Shown in pieces: positions 36,666-46,151 of a stretch of 64,000 nucleotides of DNA. Position numbers and translations under genes: made by a program. The DNA is from an uncultured Bacteroidales bacterium. GTDB lineage: Bacteria; Bacteroidota; Bacteroidia; Bacteroidales; Bacteroidaceae. Every line of letters starts with the position of its first letter. The stretch's first letter is position 1. Under the pieces are notes generated by a model. That model was given only the letters and a program-made list of their open reading frames with translations, was not told the origin of the DNA and searched no databases. Location of the stretch: assembly GCA_945833885.1 (NCBI GenBank), contig CAMAFY010000001.1:124001-188000 (forward strand), read 5' to 3'.

Positions 36666-37880
36666 ATGTCAACTGGAAAATACTATCTTTGCGTAACTCC
36701 ATTCTTCCCTTCACCGAATAATTGGCGGGGATCTTACGTTTTAGACCAGGTAAAGGCCATAAAACGCAACTCCGATTTTGAGGTCTTGGTCTTCATGGAA
36801 GGCGGGAAGAACGATGCGGACTACGTGATTGATGGTATTAAAGTCTATCGATATACGGTAAAATCATTACCTTCAAACATTCTTAATGGCTTTTTTAACG
36901 ACTATAACTCACGTTCTTTTTTGAAGAAAGTCCGGTCGTTAGGCATTGATGTCGAGGATATCCGTGTTGTACATTGCCATGTCTCCATGCGCGCCGCTTG
37001 TGGTTTGACGTTGAAAAGGTTGAACCCTGAGATAAAGGTTCTGTTACAACACCATGATTTAGACCCGTTTAATTTGAGAAGTGGCGTTATCGGGCGCTAC
37101 AACCGTTGGAACATCCGTTATCGTGCTTCAAAGGCTATCGCCCTATACAACCAGGTGGATGTCCACGTTTGTGTCAGTAAAGCATGCGCAGACTCCCTGA
37201 AATCCTTTCCCAATGCACGCCCCGAAGAATGCTATGATGCTTATATACGCTCATTGAACCTCTGCAAAGGCTTACCTTCCATACAGCCCAAGTCCGTTCA
37301 AATACTTTATAATGGAGTGGATTGCAACCTGTTTCATAAGCGGGAAGACGCTCTGAAATGCAGAAAAAGTCCGGAACTGTTTAGAATAGGTGCCGTAGCA
37401 AACTTCAATGATCTTAAGGGGCATCTTACGCTAATCAAGGCTTTCGAGGAGTTGCATAAAGGGCATGACAACATCGTATTGTCGCTGCTTGGTACGGGAG
37501 AGACGCGACGGATTTGTGAGGAGTATTTGAGGAATCATGGATTGATCTCCTATGTTGAATGGCCGAACGAAGTCACACACAATAAACTTCCGGAGTACTT
37601 CCATACGCTGGATCTGTTTGTTTTACCATCGTATTTCGAAGGTTTCGGATGTGTATTTACCGAGGCTGCCGCATGCGGAATCCCCTTTATAGGATGCGTT
37701 CATCAAGGCTATTCCGAGTATATCACGGATAAGGACAAATGGCTGATCCAGCCTCACGACTATAAACGTTTGGCGGAACTTATTGAAAGTTATATGAAAT
37801 CGCCCGTCAAACAGCAATATAACCACTCATTCAATATCGATGATTTGGTAAAGGATTTCCTGTCTGAATTAAATTATTAG
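36666..37880 (+). CDS. Glycosyltransferase, GT4 family
   Basis: A 404-residue GT-B enzyme starting MSTGKYYLCVTPFFPSPNNW at 36666; a TTG 13 codons upstream is a less likely start. The N-terminal half has the acceptor-side segment (VVHCHVSMRAACGL). The C-terminal donor domain has RIGAVANFNDLKGHLTLIKA, LSLLGTGETRRICEE, and FVLPSYFEGFGCVFTEAAAC, which carries the ExxxxxxxE-type motif of GT4. It transfers a sugar, probably from a nucleotide donor, during cell-surface polysaccharide assembly on the inner face of the membrane. Sugar and linkage cannot be predicted. The next gene follows after a 168-nt gap with an inverted repeat. Confidence 0.88.
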   Translation: MSTGKYYLCVTPFFPSPNNWRGSYVLDQVKAIKRNSDFEVLVFMEGGKNDADYVIDGIKVYRYTVKSLPSNILNGFFNDYNSRSFLKKVRSLGIDVEDIRVVHCHVSMRAACGLTLKRLNPEIKVLLQHHDLDPFNLRSGVIGRYNRWNIRYRASKAIALYNQVDVHVCVSKACADSLKSFPNARPEECYDAYIRSLNLCKGLPSIQPKSVQILYNGVDCNLFHKREDALKCRKSPELFRIGAVANFNDLKGHLTLIKAFEELHKGHDNIVLSLLGTGETRRICEEYLRNHGLISYVEWPNEVTHNKLPEYFHTLDLFVLPSYFEGFGCVFTEAAACGIPFIGCVHQGYSEYITDKDKWLIQPHDYKRLAELIESYMKSPVKQQYNHSFNIDDLVKDFLSELNY

Positions 37881-37890
37881 TGAAAATAAA

Positions 37891-37930
37891 TGTCGGAAAT
37901 ACGGGAATGAAAGGTTTGTTGTTTCCGACA
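37891..37930 (+). terminator. Inverted repeat after the first glycosyltransferase
   Basis: TGTCGGAAA (37891-37899) and TTTCCGACA (37922-37930) form a perfect 9-bp stem with a 22-nt loop, 11 nt beyond the stop codon. No T-run follows, so it may be an attenuator or an mRNA end rather than a full terminator. Confidence 0.45.
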
Positions 37931-38048
37931 ATCAGAAATACAAAAACGCCAATTCGACATTATGACCTCCTTGCAGAGGAGTTAAAGATTCTATCCATTC
38001 TTTCCGGTTTTCCGTAATCGGTGAAAAGACTTATTGTGAAACTTCGCC

Positions 38049-39233
38049 ATGAAATTGATACAATCATTAATGCAATTCTATAAAACGAGCAGGATGTCAT
38101 TCCTCTTTGGAGTGATAACCGTCTGTTCCGTAGTAGGTTTCGTTCCGCACATCCCGCAGAAGTTTACCTATGTTTTACTGATTGTGTTCGCCCTTTACAA
38201 TTTTTGGAAGCCGCATAAGACCAGTCGATGGCTCCTTTTTTTCCTATTGTATATCCCTACCGAATTGCTGATATCACAGCCTGATCCGCTTTTCAAACCG
38301 TGGCCGCGCTATGCAATGTTTGTGCTGTTGCTGATGTGTGTCTCCCCATTATTTCAGGGCGAATACCACAGAAACAGCCGGCATCATTTGATGCAAATGC
38401 TTTTATGGTCATGTGTTTTTCTTGGCGTTGGCTCCTTTTTCTGCTGGTTTTTAGGAATTAACTACATGAGAATCCGGAACATCGACTTCATAAACAACGT
38501 AGGTATGTTCGGAGGTCTCACGCCTCATTCCATGTTGCTCGGACCAATCTCAGGTATAGGCGCCATCTTTTTGTCGTATCTTGCGATGAGCAGCCGGAAA
38601 AAATGGGTTTGGTTGCTTGTCATCCTCTGTCTTTTCTCGGTCATGTTTTCAAGTTCGAGAATTGCTCTTGCGGCATCCTTGGCCGGCATAGCCGTAACCT
38701 TTTATAAACTTTCCGGAAGTTTCGATAAATTTTTCCGAATTTCCGTCATCACCCTGTTGCTTGCAGGCTCCACATTGTCGTTTTGGGGGCGTGCAATGGA
38801 CGGAATGATGAAAAAAAACTCCGACGCCATTTCTACGATAGACATGTCTTCCCGATCGGACAAATGGGGTATGCGCATAGAGGAATTCAAAAGTAGCCCG
38901 ATGTTTGGCATAGGTTTTTCTTCGGTTGATAAGGTGAAAGCGGTGGAAGAATACGATGCCAGCACCGGAATCATTGAGCCTGGAACCTCATGGCTGACGA
39001 TATTTTCGATGCTCGGACTTGCGGGTGCGGTGATAATCCTCCCGTTTTTCTATCGCTGCTATAAGATATTGTGGCATCAAACTGACGCCTATCATGCCAC
39101 AATACTTGGCATCCTGACCTTGCTCTATGTACACATGCTTGCCGAAGGTTACGTCTTGTCTGGCGGTAGTTTCATGTGTTTTGTCCTGTGGTTGACGGTA
39201 GGCGTGGCGTATGACAGCAGAAATCCTTCCTGA
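38049..39233 (+). CDS. O-antigen polymerase/ligase-like membrane protein
   Basis: A 394-residue polytopic protein with about ten hydrophobic segments (SFLFGVITVCSVVGFVPHIP, YVLLIVFALYNFW, LLGPISGIGAIFLSYLA, WVWLLVILCLFSVMFSSSRI, and others). The SSSRIALAASLAGIAVTFY segment and the periplasmic loop with GIGFSSVDKVK and EPGTSWLTIFSMLGLAG match the Wzy_C/O-antigen ligase family pattern. It would polymerise or ligate polysaccharide repeat units in the periplasm. No Wzx flippase or initiating phosphoglycosyltransferase is in the window. It ends 6 nt before the next glycosyltransferase. Confidence 0.85.
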   Translation: MKLIQSLMQFYKTSRMSFLFGVITVCSVVGFVPHIPQKFTYVLLIVFALYNFWKPHKTSRWLLFFLLYIPTELLISQPDPLFKPWPRYAMFVLLLMCVSPLFQGEYHRNSRHHLMQMLLWSCVFLGVGSFFCWFLGINYMRIRNIDFINNVGMFGGLTPHSMLLGPISGIGAIFLSYLAMSSRKKWVWLLVILCLFSVMFSSSRIALAASLAGIAVTFYKLSGSFDKFFRISVITLLLAGSTLSFWGRAMDGMMKKNSDAISTIDMSSRSDKWGMRIEEFKSSPMFGIGFSSVDKVKAVEEYDASTGIIEPGTSWLTIFSMLGLAGAVIILPFFYRCYKILWHQTDAYHATILGILTLLYVHMLAEGYVLSGGSFMCFVLWLTVGVAYDSRNPS

Positions 39234-39239
39234 TAGCCA

Positions 39240-40466
39240 ATGAAACTCGTCATATACTCCGTCGTTCTTAACCAGCATCAGGCTCCTTTGGCTGATGAAT
39301 TATGGAACTTGACGCACCATGACTTTGTATTCGTCGAACTGAGTCGCGTAAAAGAGTATAAAGGGGGTGCGGAAAACTACACCAATCGTCCGTATCTTTT
39401 GCAGGCATGGTCGACCTCCGAGGCCTATTCTCAGGCTTTGCTTCTTGCAAGAACGGCAGAGTGCTGCATTTTCAGTGGTGTTGACGCACTGCCTTTTCAA
39501 AAGGAACGAATGCGTCTGCGGTTGTTATCCTTCGATATGAGCGAACGTTGGCTGAAGCATGGTTGGAAAAACCTTCTCTCCCCCCGGTTGTTAAGGTGGT
39601 TATCCGCTTATTACCTCGGTGGCTGGTACAACAAACCGCTTTATAAATTATCGATAAGTAAGTTTTCTGCGCTTGATCATTATCGTTTAGGAACGTTCAG
39701 AGGCAAATGTTATAAGTGGGGCTATTTTACGCGAATTGAGGACATTCCGTTTCCCGAGCATCGTGTTCTGAATACATTTTCGGGCGATTTCCAGCAGGAA
39801 AATGCCGAGGACGTCTCCTTTGTCCCACGCTCTTCCTCTCCTACACAACTGATGTGGTGCGGACGTTTTATAAATTTGAAGCATCCAGAACTCGCCATTT
39901 TATTGGCGCATAGGTTGAAGAAGCAGGGCGTTTCATTCCAGTTGCACATGTATGGCGACGGGGAAAAGCGCTCGGAAGTGGAGGATGCTGTAAAGGAATT
40001 TCGCCTCATGGATGTTGTAAACTTCCATGGTAATGTCTCGAATGTGCAGGTCCGCGAGGCGATGAAAGCCAGCGACATCTTCCTTTTTACCTCAGATAGA
40101 AAAGAAGGGTGGGGGGCTGTTGCCAACGAATCGCTGTCCTGTGGTTGCGTTCTTGTGGCAAGTGATGTCATTGGCAGTTCGTCTTATATTATAAAAGATA
40201 AGTATAACGGATTTCAATTTCTTGCACCATCAACAAAATCTTCTGTAAAGCATCCCGATTTTCATGCGCTCGACGATATGGAAAAGAAAGTGTTTAAGGT
40301 GTTGGAGGATAAAGGGAAAATGTGCATCATGCAAAAGAATGCGGTCGAACATATAAATAGACTGTGGAGTCCGCGCCGCGCTGCCGAAAACCTTTTGCAA
40401 CTCATCGAGGAATTAAAGAACGGTCATGGGTCATCCATTACAGAAGGTCCTTGCAGTAAAGCGTAA
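39240..40466 (+). CDS. Glycosyltransferase, GT4-like
   Basis: A 408-residue GT-B protein: MKLVIYSVVLNQHQAPLADE begins a Rossmann strand. The C-terminal half has LMWCGRFINLKHPELAILLA, LHMYGDGEKRSEVEDAV, VNFHGNVSNVQVREAMKASD and FLFTSDRKEGWGAVANESLS, the donor-site motif with two Glu residues. It begins 6 nt after the polymerase gene and 7 nt before the next glycosyltransferase, so translation is likely coupled. It should add one sugar of the repeat unit. The N-terminal domain is less typical than in its neighbours, but the C-terminal motif is clear. Confidence 0.87.
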   Translation: MKLVIYSVVLNQHQAPLADELWNLTHHDFVFVELSRVKEYKGGAENYTNRPYLLQAWSTSEAYSQALLLARTAECCIFSGVDALPFQKERMRLRLLSFDMSERWLKHGWKNLLSPRLLRWLSAYYLGGWYNKPLYKLSISKFSALDHYRLGTFRGKCYKWGYFTRIEDIPFPEHRVLNTFSGDFQQENAEDVSFVPRSSSPTQLMWCGRFINLKHPELAILLAHRLKKQGVSFQLHMYGDGEKRSEVEDAVKEFRLMDVVNFHGNVSNVQVREAMKASDIFLFTSDRKEGWGAVANESLSCGCVLVASDVIGSSSYIIKDKYNGFQFLAPSTKSSVKHPDFHALDDMEKKVFKVLEDKGKMCIMQKNAVEHINRLWSPRRAAENLLQLIEELKNGHGSSITEGPCSKA

Positions 40467-40473
40467 AAAAGAG

Positions 40474-41640
40474 ATGAAGATTTTACAGACTATTCCTGGA
40501 CTGAGTGCGCAATCCGGCGGGCCTTCCACCTCAACTCTCAACTTATTGGACGGACTATCGGCATTGGATGTTCAGGTAGATTTACTGACAATAAAGACAG
40601 ATGATATGTTAGGGTGTGGGAAACCCTGGCTGAAGGTCGTGCCTGACGATTATAAGACACCTTTTGCTTTTTCTCGGAATATCTGCAATTTTCTTAACGA
40701 AACAGAATATGACTTATACCATGCCAATGCTCTTTGGATGGGTGTTTCGCACATAACATGTAAAACAGCCCGAAGAAAAGGAAAACCATATATCGTATCT
40801 CCACATGGAATGCTCTATCCTACGGCACTTGAGCATCATGCCCTGAGAAAGAAATTGCTGCTGAATTTGTGGTATTATAAGGATGTACACCATGCTTCTT
40901 GCCTGCATGTCACCTGCGAACAAGAGGCTGTTCATTGCCGTAGGTTTGGATACAAGGGACCTATAGCCATCATTCCCAATGCCATTTTTTTGCCAAAAGA
41001 TGTGAAATGCAAGACATTCATTAGTAGGAATCATGGAGACAAATTAGAAATAGGCTTTCTCGGTCGTCTTCATCCTATCAAGAAAATTGAAAGGGTTTTC
41101 CATGCTTTGGCATTGCTGAAAGAGGAAAATCCGAGCAATTCGCAGTTCTTTCACTTTCAGATAATGGGAAAGGGCGATGAAAACTATGAAAAAAAACTTC
41201 GGGATGACGTGAAAAAGTTATCGCTTGAAGGGAATGTTGAGTTCGTTGGTTTTGTATCTGGAAGGGAGAAGTACGACAGATTGTCTCAGATTACAGCGTT
41301 GATGGTTCCCTCGGAACAAGAGAATTTCGGTATGATTGTCCCCGAAGCCTTGATTTGTGGTACGCCTGTTTATGCAAGTCATGGAACACCTTGGAATGAA
41401 TTGAACGAATGTCAGGCTGGATGGTGGACGGATAATGAACCGGAAACCATTGCACAACTCCTAAAAGAGATTCTTTCCCTCTCTGATGAATCTCTATTAA
41501 GAATGGGTAAAAACGGACGGATTTTGGTTGAGAACAAGTATGAACAACATAAGGTTGCCGGAATGATGAAAGAACTATATCAGTGGATTATAGTTGATAG
41601 AATGGATATAACCTGTAAACCGTCTTTTGTTTATTATTGA
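40474..41640 (+). CDS. Glycosyltransferase, GT4 family
   Basis: A 388-residue enzyme starting MKILQTIPGLSAQSGGPSTS at 40474. An upstream ATG at 40426 would overlap the previous gene and add a Lys-rich stretch, so I prefer 40474. The glycine-rich N-terminal SGGPSTSTLNLLDGL binds the acceptor side. IVSPHGMLYPTALEHHALRK is characteristic of a GT4 branch found in colanic acid and similar loci. The donor domain has IGFLGRLHPIKKIERVFHAL, VEFVGFVSGREKYD and VPSEQENFGMIVPEALICG. The acetyltransferase gene follows with almost no gap, so they act in one operon. Confidence 0.9.
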   Translation: MKILQTIPGLSAQSGGPSTSTLNLLDGLSALDVQVDLLTIKTDDMLGCGKPWLKVVPDDYKTPFAFSRNICNFLNETEYDLYHANALWMGVSHITCKTARRKGKPYIVSPHGMLYPTALEHHALRKKLLLNLWYYKDVHHASCLHVTCEQEAVHCRRFGYKGPIAIIPNAIFLPKDVKCKTFISRNHGDKLEIGFLGRLHPIKKIERVFHALALLKEENPSNSQFFHFQIMGKGDENYEKKLRDDVKKLSLEGNVEFVGFVSGREKYDRLSQITALMVPSEQENFGMIVPEALICGTPVYASHGTPWNELNECQAGWWTDNEPETIAQLLKEILSLSDESLLRMGKNGRILVENKYEQHKVAGMMKELYQWIIVDRMDITCKPSFVYY

Positions 41641-41642
41641 AT

Positions 41643-42209
41643 ATGACTGATATTAAGGTTGATTTATCAAAATATCATAATGGTTTGTCGCGAAGACATC
41701 AGATGATTCGTTTGCTTTGGAGCATCGTTTGGCCATTAGGAACATGGTTCCTGCCCCGATCATTAGGTATGCCATGGAAGCGTTTTCTGCTTCGATTATT
41801 TGGTGCCAGGATATCAGGCACAGCAAATGTATATTCCTCAGCACGGATATTCTATCCCGCAAACCTTGTCATGGAGGAGTATAGTTGCATAGCATCAGAT
41901 GTTGAATGCTACAATGTCGATAAGGTGTTTGTCGGTGCTCATGCTACAGTTTCGCAGGGAGCGTTTCTGTGTACTGCCAGTCATGACATATCGCACCCCC
42001 GTAATCCATTGGTTACAGCCCCAATCTTCATACGCGAACAAGCCTGGATTGCAGCAAGAGCCTATGTAGGTTTAGGCGTCACGATTGGGGAAGGTGCCGT
42101 TGTTGGTGCAACAGCAAGCGTCTATAAAGACGTCGAGCCCTGGACAATAGTGGGCGGAAATCCTGCAAGATTTATAAAAAAGCGAGAAGTGAAGGAGGAT
42201 GGCTTCTAA
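41643..42209 (+). CDS. Sugar O-acetyltransferase, left-handed beta-helix (WcaF-like)
   Basis: A 188-residue protein. After an N-terminal helix region (LLWSIVWPLGTWFLPRSLGM, RFLLRLFGARI), hexapeptide repeats form a left-handed beta-helix: ISGTANVYSSARIFYPANLV, AHATVSQGAFLCTASHDISH (catalytic His) and VGLGVTIGEGAVVGATASVY. The pattern and length resemble colanic acid acetyltransferases WcaF/WcaB. It would acetylate a sugar of the surface polysaccharide, using acetyl-CoA. The ATG at 41643 is preferred to a TTG overlapping the preceding stop. Confidence 0.9.
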   Translation: MTDIKVDLSKYHNGLSRRHQMIRLLWSIVWPLGTWFLPRSLGMPWKRFLLRLFGARISGTANVYSSARIFYPANLVMEEYSCIASDVECYNVDKVFVGAHATVSQGAFLCTASHDISHPRNPLVTAPIFIREQAWIAARAYVGLGVTIGEGAVVGATASVYKDVEPWTIVGGNPARFIKKREVKEDGF

Positions 42210-42377
42210 CGGAATGTAAAGGCGTTTGGCACAAAATCATGCGATAAATAAAATGTTGTACATCATTTTCCTCGCATCGCAATCCTGATTGTTGCGTAGG
42301 AAATGACGGTAACTCTGGAAAATGTTACCCCATGATTTTGCGTTTTCCTCTATGTGCTTACTCTTTGAATATTGTTT

Positions 42378-43310
42378 ATGCTTGACGTAACGACCATTAT
42401 TCTCACATACAACGAAGAACTTCACATACGTAGATGTTTGGAAAACGTATGCTCTTTTTCAAAAAAAGTGTATGTGATAGACTCGCCTTCTACGGACAAT
42501 ACGGTGGAAATCTGTAAGGAGTTTCCGCAGGTTGAGGTGGTAGTACACCCATATCCAGGTAACCAAGCCCAGCAATTCAACTGGGCGATAGACCATCTCT
42601 TGATAGAGACAGGTTGGGTCTTGCGTGTAGATGCTGACGAATATCTTCTGCCGGAACTCGTGGACGAACTTATGGAAAAGTTGCCGGTTCTGTCCGAAGA
42701 CATTGCAGGATTGGAATTCAAACGCCGGCACATTTTTATGGGAAAATGGGTGAAATCAGGTGTATATCCCGTTGCCATCATGCGAATGTTCCGCTATGGA
42801 AAGGCACGATATGACAATAGATTGATGGACGAACATCTTGTATTGTCAGAGGGACAATCCGTGGTCTTTGACCATGATTTCTGCGATCATTCCCTAATAA
42901 ACATCTCAGATTATTGTCGCAAACATATTCAATATGCACATCGTGAAGCGGCACAATTAGTGTCGGAAACCTACCATTTTTATTCCGGTATTCAGCATCC
43001 GGATGCAATGAAGTATGGATGCCAGACAATGGAAACGCGGAAGAAAAAGAGCCGGTATCTAAAACTCCCGATGTTTTGGCGCTGCTTTGCCTACTTCCTT
43101 TATCGTTATATCTTGAAAGGAGGTTTCCGTGATGGTAAGGAAGGATTCCTGTTTGCTTTCATCCAAGGATGGTGGTATCGGACCTTAGTTGACGCCAAAT
43201 TGCTTGAGTGTAAGCGCTATATCAATTCCACAAACATTTGCACAAACACCCCAGAAGGACAGTCTGAAATCAAAAAATACATTGCAGAGCATTGGAACAT
43301 CTTCCTATAA
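42378..43310 (+). CDS. Glycosyltransferase family 2 (WaaE/KdtX-like)
   Basis: A 310-residue GT-A enzyme starting MLDVTTIILTYNEELHIRRC. The donor-binding Asp lies in VYVIDSPSTDNTVEI and the metal-binding DxD in WVLRVDADEYLLPEL. The later ISDYCRKHIQYAHREA segment and the Lys-rich C-terminal helix are typical of the WaaE-like branch (LPS core beta-glucosyltransferases and relatives), which often acts on undecaprenyl-linked chains. Acceptor and donor remain unknown. The next gene appears to start inside its last codons. Confidence 0.9.
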   Translation: MLDVTTIILTYNEELHIRRCLENVCSFSKKVYVIDSPSTDNTVEICKEFPQVEVVVHPYPGNQAQQFNWAIDHLLIETGWVLRVDADEYLLPELVDELMEKLPVLSEDIAGLEFKRRHIFMGKWVKSGVYPVAIMRMFRYGKARYDNRLMDEHLVLSEGQSVVFDHDFCDHSLINISDYCRKHIQYAHREAAQLVSETYHFYSGIQHPDAMKYGCQTMETRKKKSRYLKLPMFWRCFAYFLYRYILKGGFRDGKEGFLFAFIQGWWYRTLVDAKLLECKRYINSTNICTNTPEGQSEIKKYIAEHWNIFL

Positions 43311-44404
43311 AATACAGACACTTCCTTGGCCTTTTGCGCTTGGGTATCGGTGCGGAATGCGACATTTTCCAGTCTTCGGAGCAGATAGACTGGCCTATCA
43401 TACACCGACTTGCGGAGGAACATTGCGTCATCGGTCTGTGTTATGCCGGCATAGAGCGGTTGCACAGGGAGATGAGACCACCGCTTCCGGTGCTGATGAA
43501 TTGGTTTCAGCAGACGGAGGAACTGACCCGACAATATGCTTCCTTCGAATCATCTTTGGCAGAACTCGCACATCTGTTACACGCTCAGCAGATACCCTAT
43601 GTTGTTTTCAAGGGATTGGCTGTGGCGAATCTTTATCCCAAGCCATCGGTTCGCCAAAATGGGGATATTGATTTCTACGTTCCTCCATCATATTTTCGCA
43701 AGGCTTTGGAGGTCATAGAACAATCTTTCAATGTTAAAATCAACAAGAATTGTGTAGATAAACACCATGCTTTTAATTTCCAGAGTGTACGTTTTGAGAT
43801 TCATTTTCAATTGGAAACATTCGGAAATTCAAAGCATCAGCAACGTTTTGACGCGATGTTGGATTCAGACATCAACACGATTCTCCCAAATTTTGAAATA
43901 CGCGGAGAGAAAATACCCATGCTTCCGCCGACAACAGACTTGATTTTACTGTTCAAACATTGGTTTAACCACCTGTTGGGAGAGGGTATTGGAATCCGGC
44001 AGACAACAGATATAGCCCAAGCCATTAAATGCTATCGTGATAAGATCGATGTAAAGACTCTCCAACATCGGCTTCGTGACATTGGATACATTAAGGCTTT
44101 TGATGCCGTTATTGCATTAGTGGAGGAATACTACGGAATATCTTGGGAGGAATATTGGAAAGAGTCTCCTTCATTACCCAGGTTCCGAGCAAAACCCTTT
44201 GCGGAAAAACTGATGAGCGATGTGTTCCGGAATGGTAATTTCGGACGTTCTGATTACAAACACCATCGTGGACTCTTAAAGCGCCTTGAAACTTTCTTTC
44301 GTTTCACGGCACATTCTTGCCGCTACTTCCCACTGGCAGCAAATGACATTCTGTTTTTGGTTCCTCGAAGAATCCTTATAGCCCTCAAATCCTTTTATAT
44401 ATAA
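43292..44404 (+). CDS. Nucleotidyltransferase-fold protein of polysaccharide loci (NTP_transf_5 type)
   Basis: A 370-residue protein. VVFKGLAVANLYPKPSVRQNGDIDFYV holds the nucleotidyltransferase GDxD-like motif (QNGDIDFYV), preceded by an N-terminal helical region (KYRHFLGLLRLGIG) and followed by FNFQSVRFEIHFQLE and a helical C-terminus. The pattern matches an uncharacterised family frequent in exopolysaccharide clusters of Bacteroidetes. No role is proven; sugar or protein modification is possible. No in-frame ATG exists near the beginning, so I take TTG at 43292, which overlaps the preceding gene by 19 nt and suggests translational coupling. Confidence 0.8.
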   Translation: MEHLPIKYRHFLGLLRLGIGAECDIFQSSEQIDWPIIHRLAEEHCVIGLCYAGIERLHREMRPPLPVLMNWFQQTEELTRQYASFESSLAELAHLLHAQQIPYVVFKGLAVANLYPKPSVRQNGDIDFYVPPSYFRKALEVIEQSFNVKINKNCVDKHHAFNFQSVRFEIHFQLETFGNSKHQQRFDAMLDSDINTILPNFEIRGEKIPMLPPTTDLILLFKHWFNHLLGEGIGIRQTTDIAQAIKCYRDKIDVKTLQHRLRDIGYIKAFDAVIALVEEYYGISWEEYWKESPSLPRFRAKPFAEKLMSDVFRNGNFGRSDYKHHRGLLKRLETFFRFTAHSCRYFPLAANDILFLVPRRILIALKSFYI

Positions 44405-44520
44405 ATACCGGAAGTCGCAGACATTCGCATTAAACTATCAATGGATACCCTCAAGGTCTGTTAATCTTTTTGTGGAAAACCGCGATAGTGAAAGTCCGTT
44501 CAACCGGTTTATTTTGTAAG

Positions 44521-45345
44521 ATGATAAAGATTTCTATCATTACCGCTACCCTGAATAGTGCCTCAACCCTCCGTGATACCTTTGACTCGATACTGCGTCA
44601 GAATTATACAAACTACGAGTTGATAGTCAAAGACGGCGGCAGTACTGACGCGACATTGGAGATATGTCAGGAATATGAAACGAGGTTCAAGGGTCGAATG
44701 CGTGTCATTTCTGATAAAGACACAGGCATTTACGACGCGATGAACAAAGGTATCTCCGCCGCAAGCGGAGATATCGTCGGCCTATTGAACTCAGATGACT
44801 TCTATACTGCGGATGATATCCTGCATACCGTTGTAGAGAATTTCAATCAACATCCGGACATTGATGCCCTATATGCCGATATTCATTATGTGAAAGACTC
44901 GGATATCACCCGTACGACGCGATACTATTCAAGTCGTCTTTTCCGTCGTTCATGGATGCGTATGGGCTTTATGCCTGCACATCCTTCGTTCTATTGCCGA
45001 AAAACGACGTATGAAAAGTTCAAACTTGGTGAACTTTCCCAATGTGATGCTTTGGGAAATCCATATAAAATATTCTTTAATCCATCCTATAAGGTTGCAG
45101 GTGATTTTGAGAATCTCCTGCGTATGATTTTCAACGGACGGATAAAGACCCACTACATATCCCGTGATTTCGTCACTATGCGTACGAGTGGCGCATCATC
45201 ATCCGGGCTGATTTCCCATAAAAACATCCACAGGGAGCAATTGAGAGCGTTTAAGGAAAATGGCGTATACTCCAATCATTTTCTGATTATGCTCCGATAT
45301 GTTTATAAGATAGCAGAGAAATCATGGAGTAAAATCCGCTTGTAG
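44521..45345 (+). CDS. Glycosyltransferase family 2 (WcaA/WcaE-like)
   Basis: A 274-residue GT-A enzyme starting MIKISIITATLNSASTLRDT at 44521; residues encoded upstream lack conservation. YELIVKDGGSTDATLEICQE and ISDKDTGIYDAMNKGISAAS are characteristic of the colanic acid-type GT2 group, and GLLNSDDFY supplies the DxD-like metal site. FMPAHPSFYCRK and YKVAGDFENLLRM in the second half are likewise typical. It is the last gene of the polysaccharide operon, before a strong bidirectional terminator. Confidence 0.92.
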   Translation: MIKISIITATLNSASTLRDTFDSILRQNYTNYELIVKDGGSTDATLEICQEYETRFKGRMRVISDKDTGIYDAMNKGISAASGDIVGLLNSDDFYTADDILHTVVENFNQHPDIDALYADIHYVKDSDITRTTRYYSSRLFRRSWMRMGFMPAHPSFYCRKTTYEKFKLGELSQCDALGNPYKIFFNPSYKVAGDFENLLRMIFNGRIKTHYISRDFVTMRTSGASSSGLISHKNIHREQLRAFKENGVYSNHFLIMLRYVYKIAEKSWSKIRL

Positions 45346-45435
45346 CGCCTGTTGTTATCCGATAAGATTTATGGGAATGTAAGTGTATACTGTAGAAAAA
45401 GCGCCTGTTTCCTAACAACGTTTATTCGGACAACA

Positions 45436-45510
45436 ATTACAAAAAAGGCTCCAGTCATATCTAATCTACCGGATGTCGGAGGATGATATGGCTGGGGCCT
45501 TTTTTGTAAT
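45436..45510. terminator. Strong bidirectional terminator
   Basis: A 25-bp stem with two G-U type mismatches joins 45436-45460 and 45486-45510. The arms run from ATTACAAAAAAGGC to GCCTTTTTTGTAAT, giving A-run and T-run on both strands. It separates the polysaccharide operon from the converging rubrerythrin gene. Confidence 0.93.
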
Positions 45511-45568
45511 GTGACGTCGTTTTCGTTAGAAAGTGTTGTTCTTCAGACGACCTTTAGTGGTGTGAAAA

Positions 45569-46108
45569 TCAATAGTTTTCTGCATGAACCTCGAAGTAAG
45601 CCTGAGGATGGGCGCAGGTGGGGCAGATTTCAGGAGCCTCTGTGCCAACAACAATGTGTCCGCAGTTGCGGCATTCCCATACCTTAACCTCACTCTTTGC
45701 GAAAACAGCAGCGGTCTCTACGTTCTTCAACAGGGCACGATAACGCTCTTCGTGCTGACGTTCGATGGCTGCAACAAGGCGGAATTTCTCTGCAAGTTCG
45801 GGAAATCCTTCCTCTTCTGCGGTCTTTGCAAAGCCATCATACATGTCTGTCCATTCATAGTTCTCACCTTCTGCTGCAGAAGCAAGGTTCTCTGCGGTGT
45901 TACCAATGCCGTTTAATTCCTTAAACCACATCTTTGCGTGTTCCTTTTCGTTGTCAGCAGTCTTGAGGAAAAGGGCTGCAATCTGCTCAAAGCCTTCCTT
46001 TTTGGCTTTGGAAGCGAAGTAGGTGTACTTGTTGCGAGCCTGAGATTCGCCGGCAAAAGCGGCTTCCAAGTTCTTCTCAGTTTGGGTTCCTGTGTACTTT
46101 GTCTTCAT
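45569..46108 (-). CDS. Rubrerythrin
   Basis: A 179-residue rubrerythrin. The N-terminal ferritin-like domain has [32 protein letters not shown] and [14 protein letters not shown], supplying the Glu/His ligands of the diiron site. The C-terminal rubredoxin-like domain has [13 protein letters not shown] and [12 protein letters not shown], two CxxC pairs for one iron. It reduces hydrogen peroxide to water in anaerobes and so protects the cytoplasm. A clear promoter sits at 46152-46183, giving a short leader. It is monocistronic. Confidence 0.97.
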   Translation of the reverse strand: MKTKYTGTQTEKNLEAAFAGESQARNKYTYFASKAKKEGFEQIAALFLKTADNEKEHAKMWFKELNGIGNTAENLASAAEGENYEWTDMYDGFAKTAEEEGFPELAEKFRLVAAIERQHEERYRALLKNVETAAVFAKSEVKVWECRNCGHIVVGTEAPEICPTCAHPQAYFEVHAENY

Positions 46109-46151
46109 GTTTTTGTATAGAATATGAATAATTTGGAATTGATTTCTTCTG

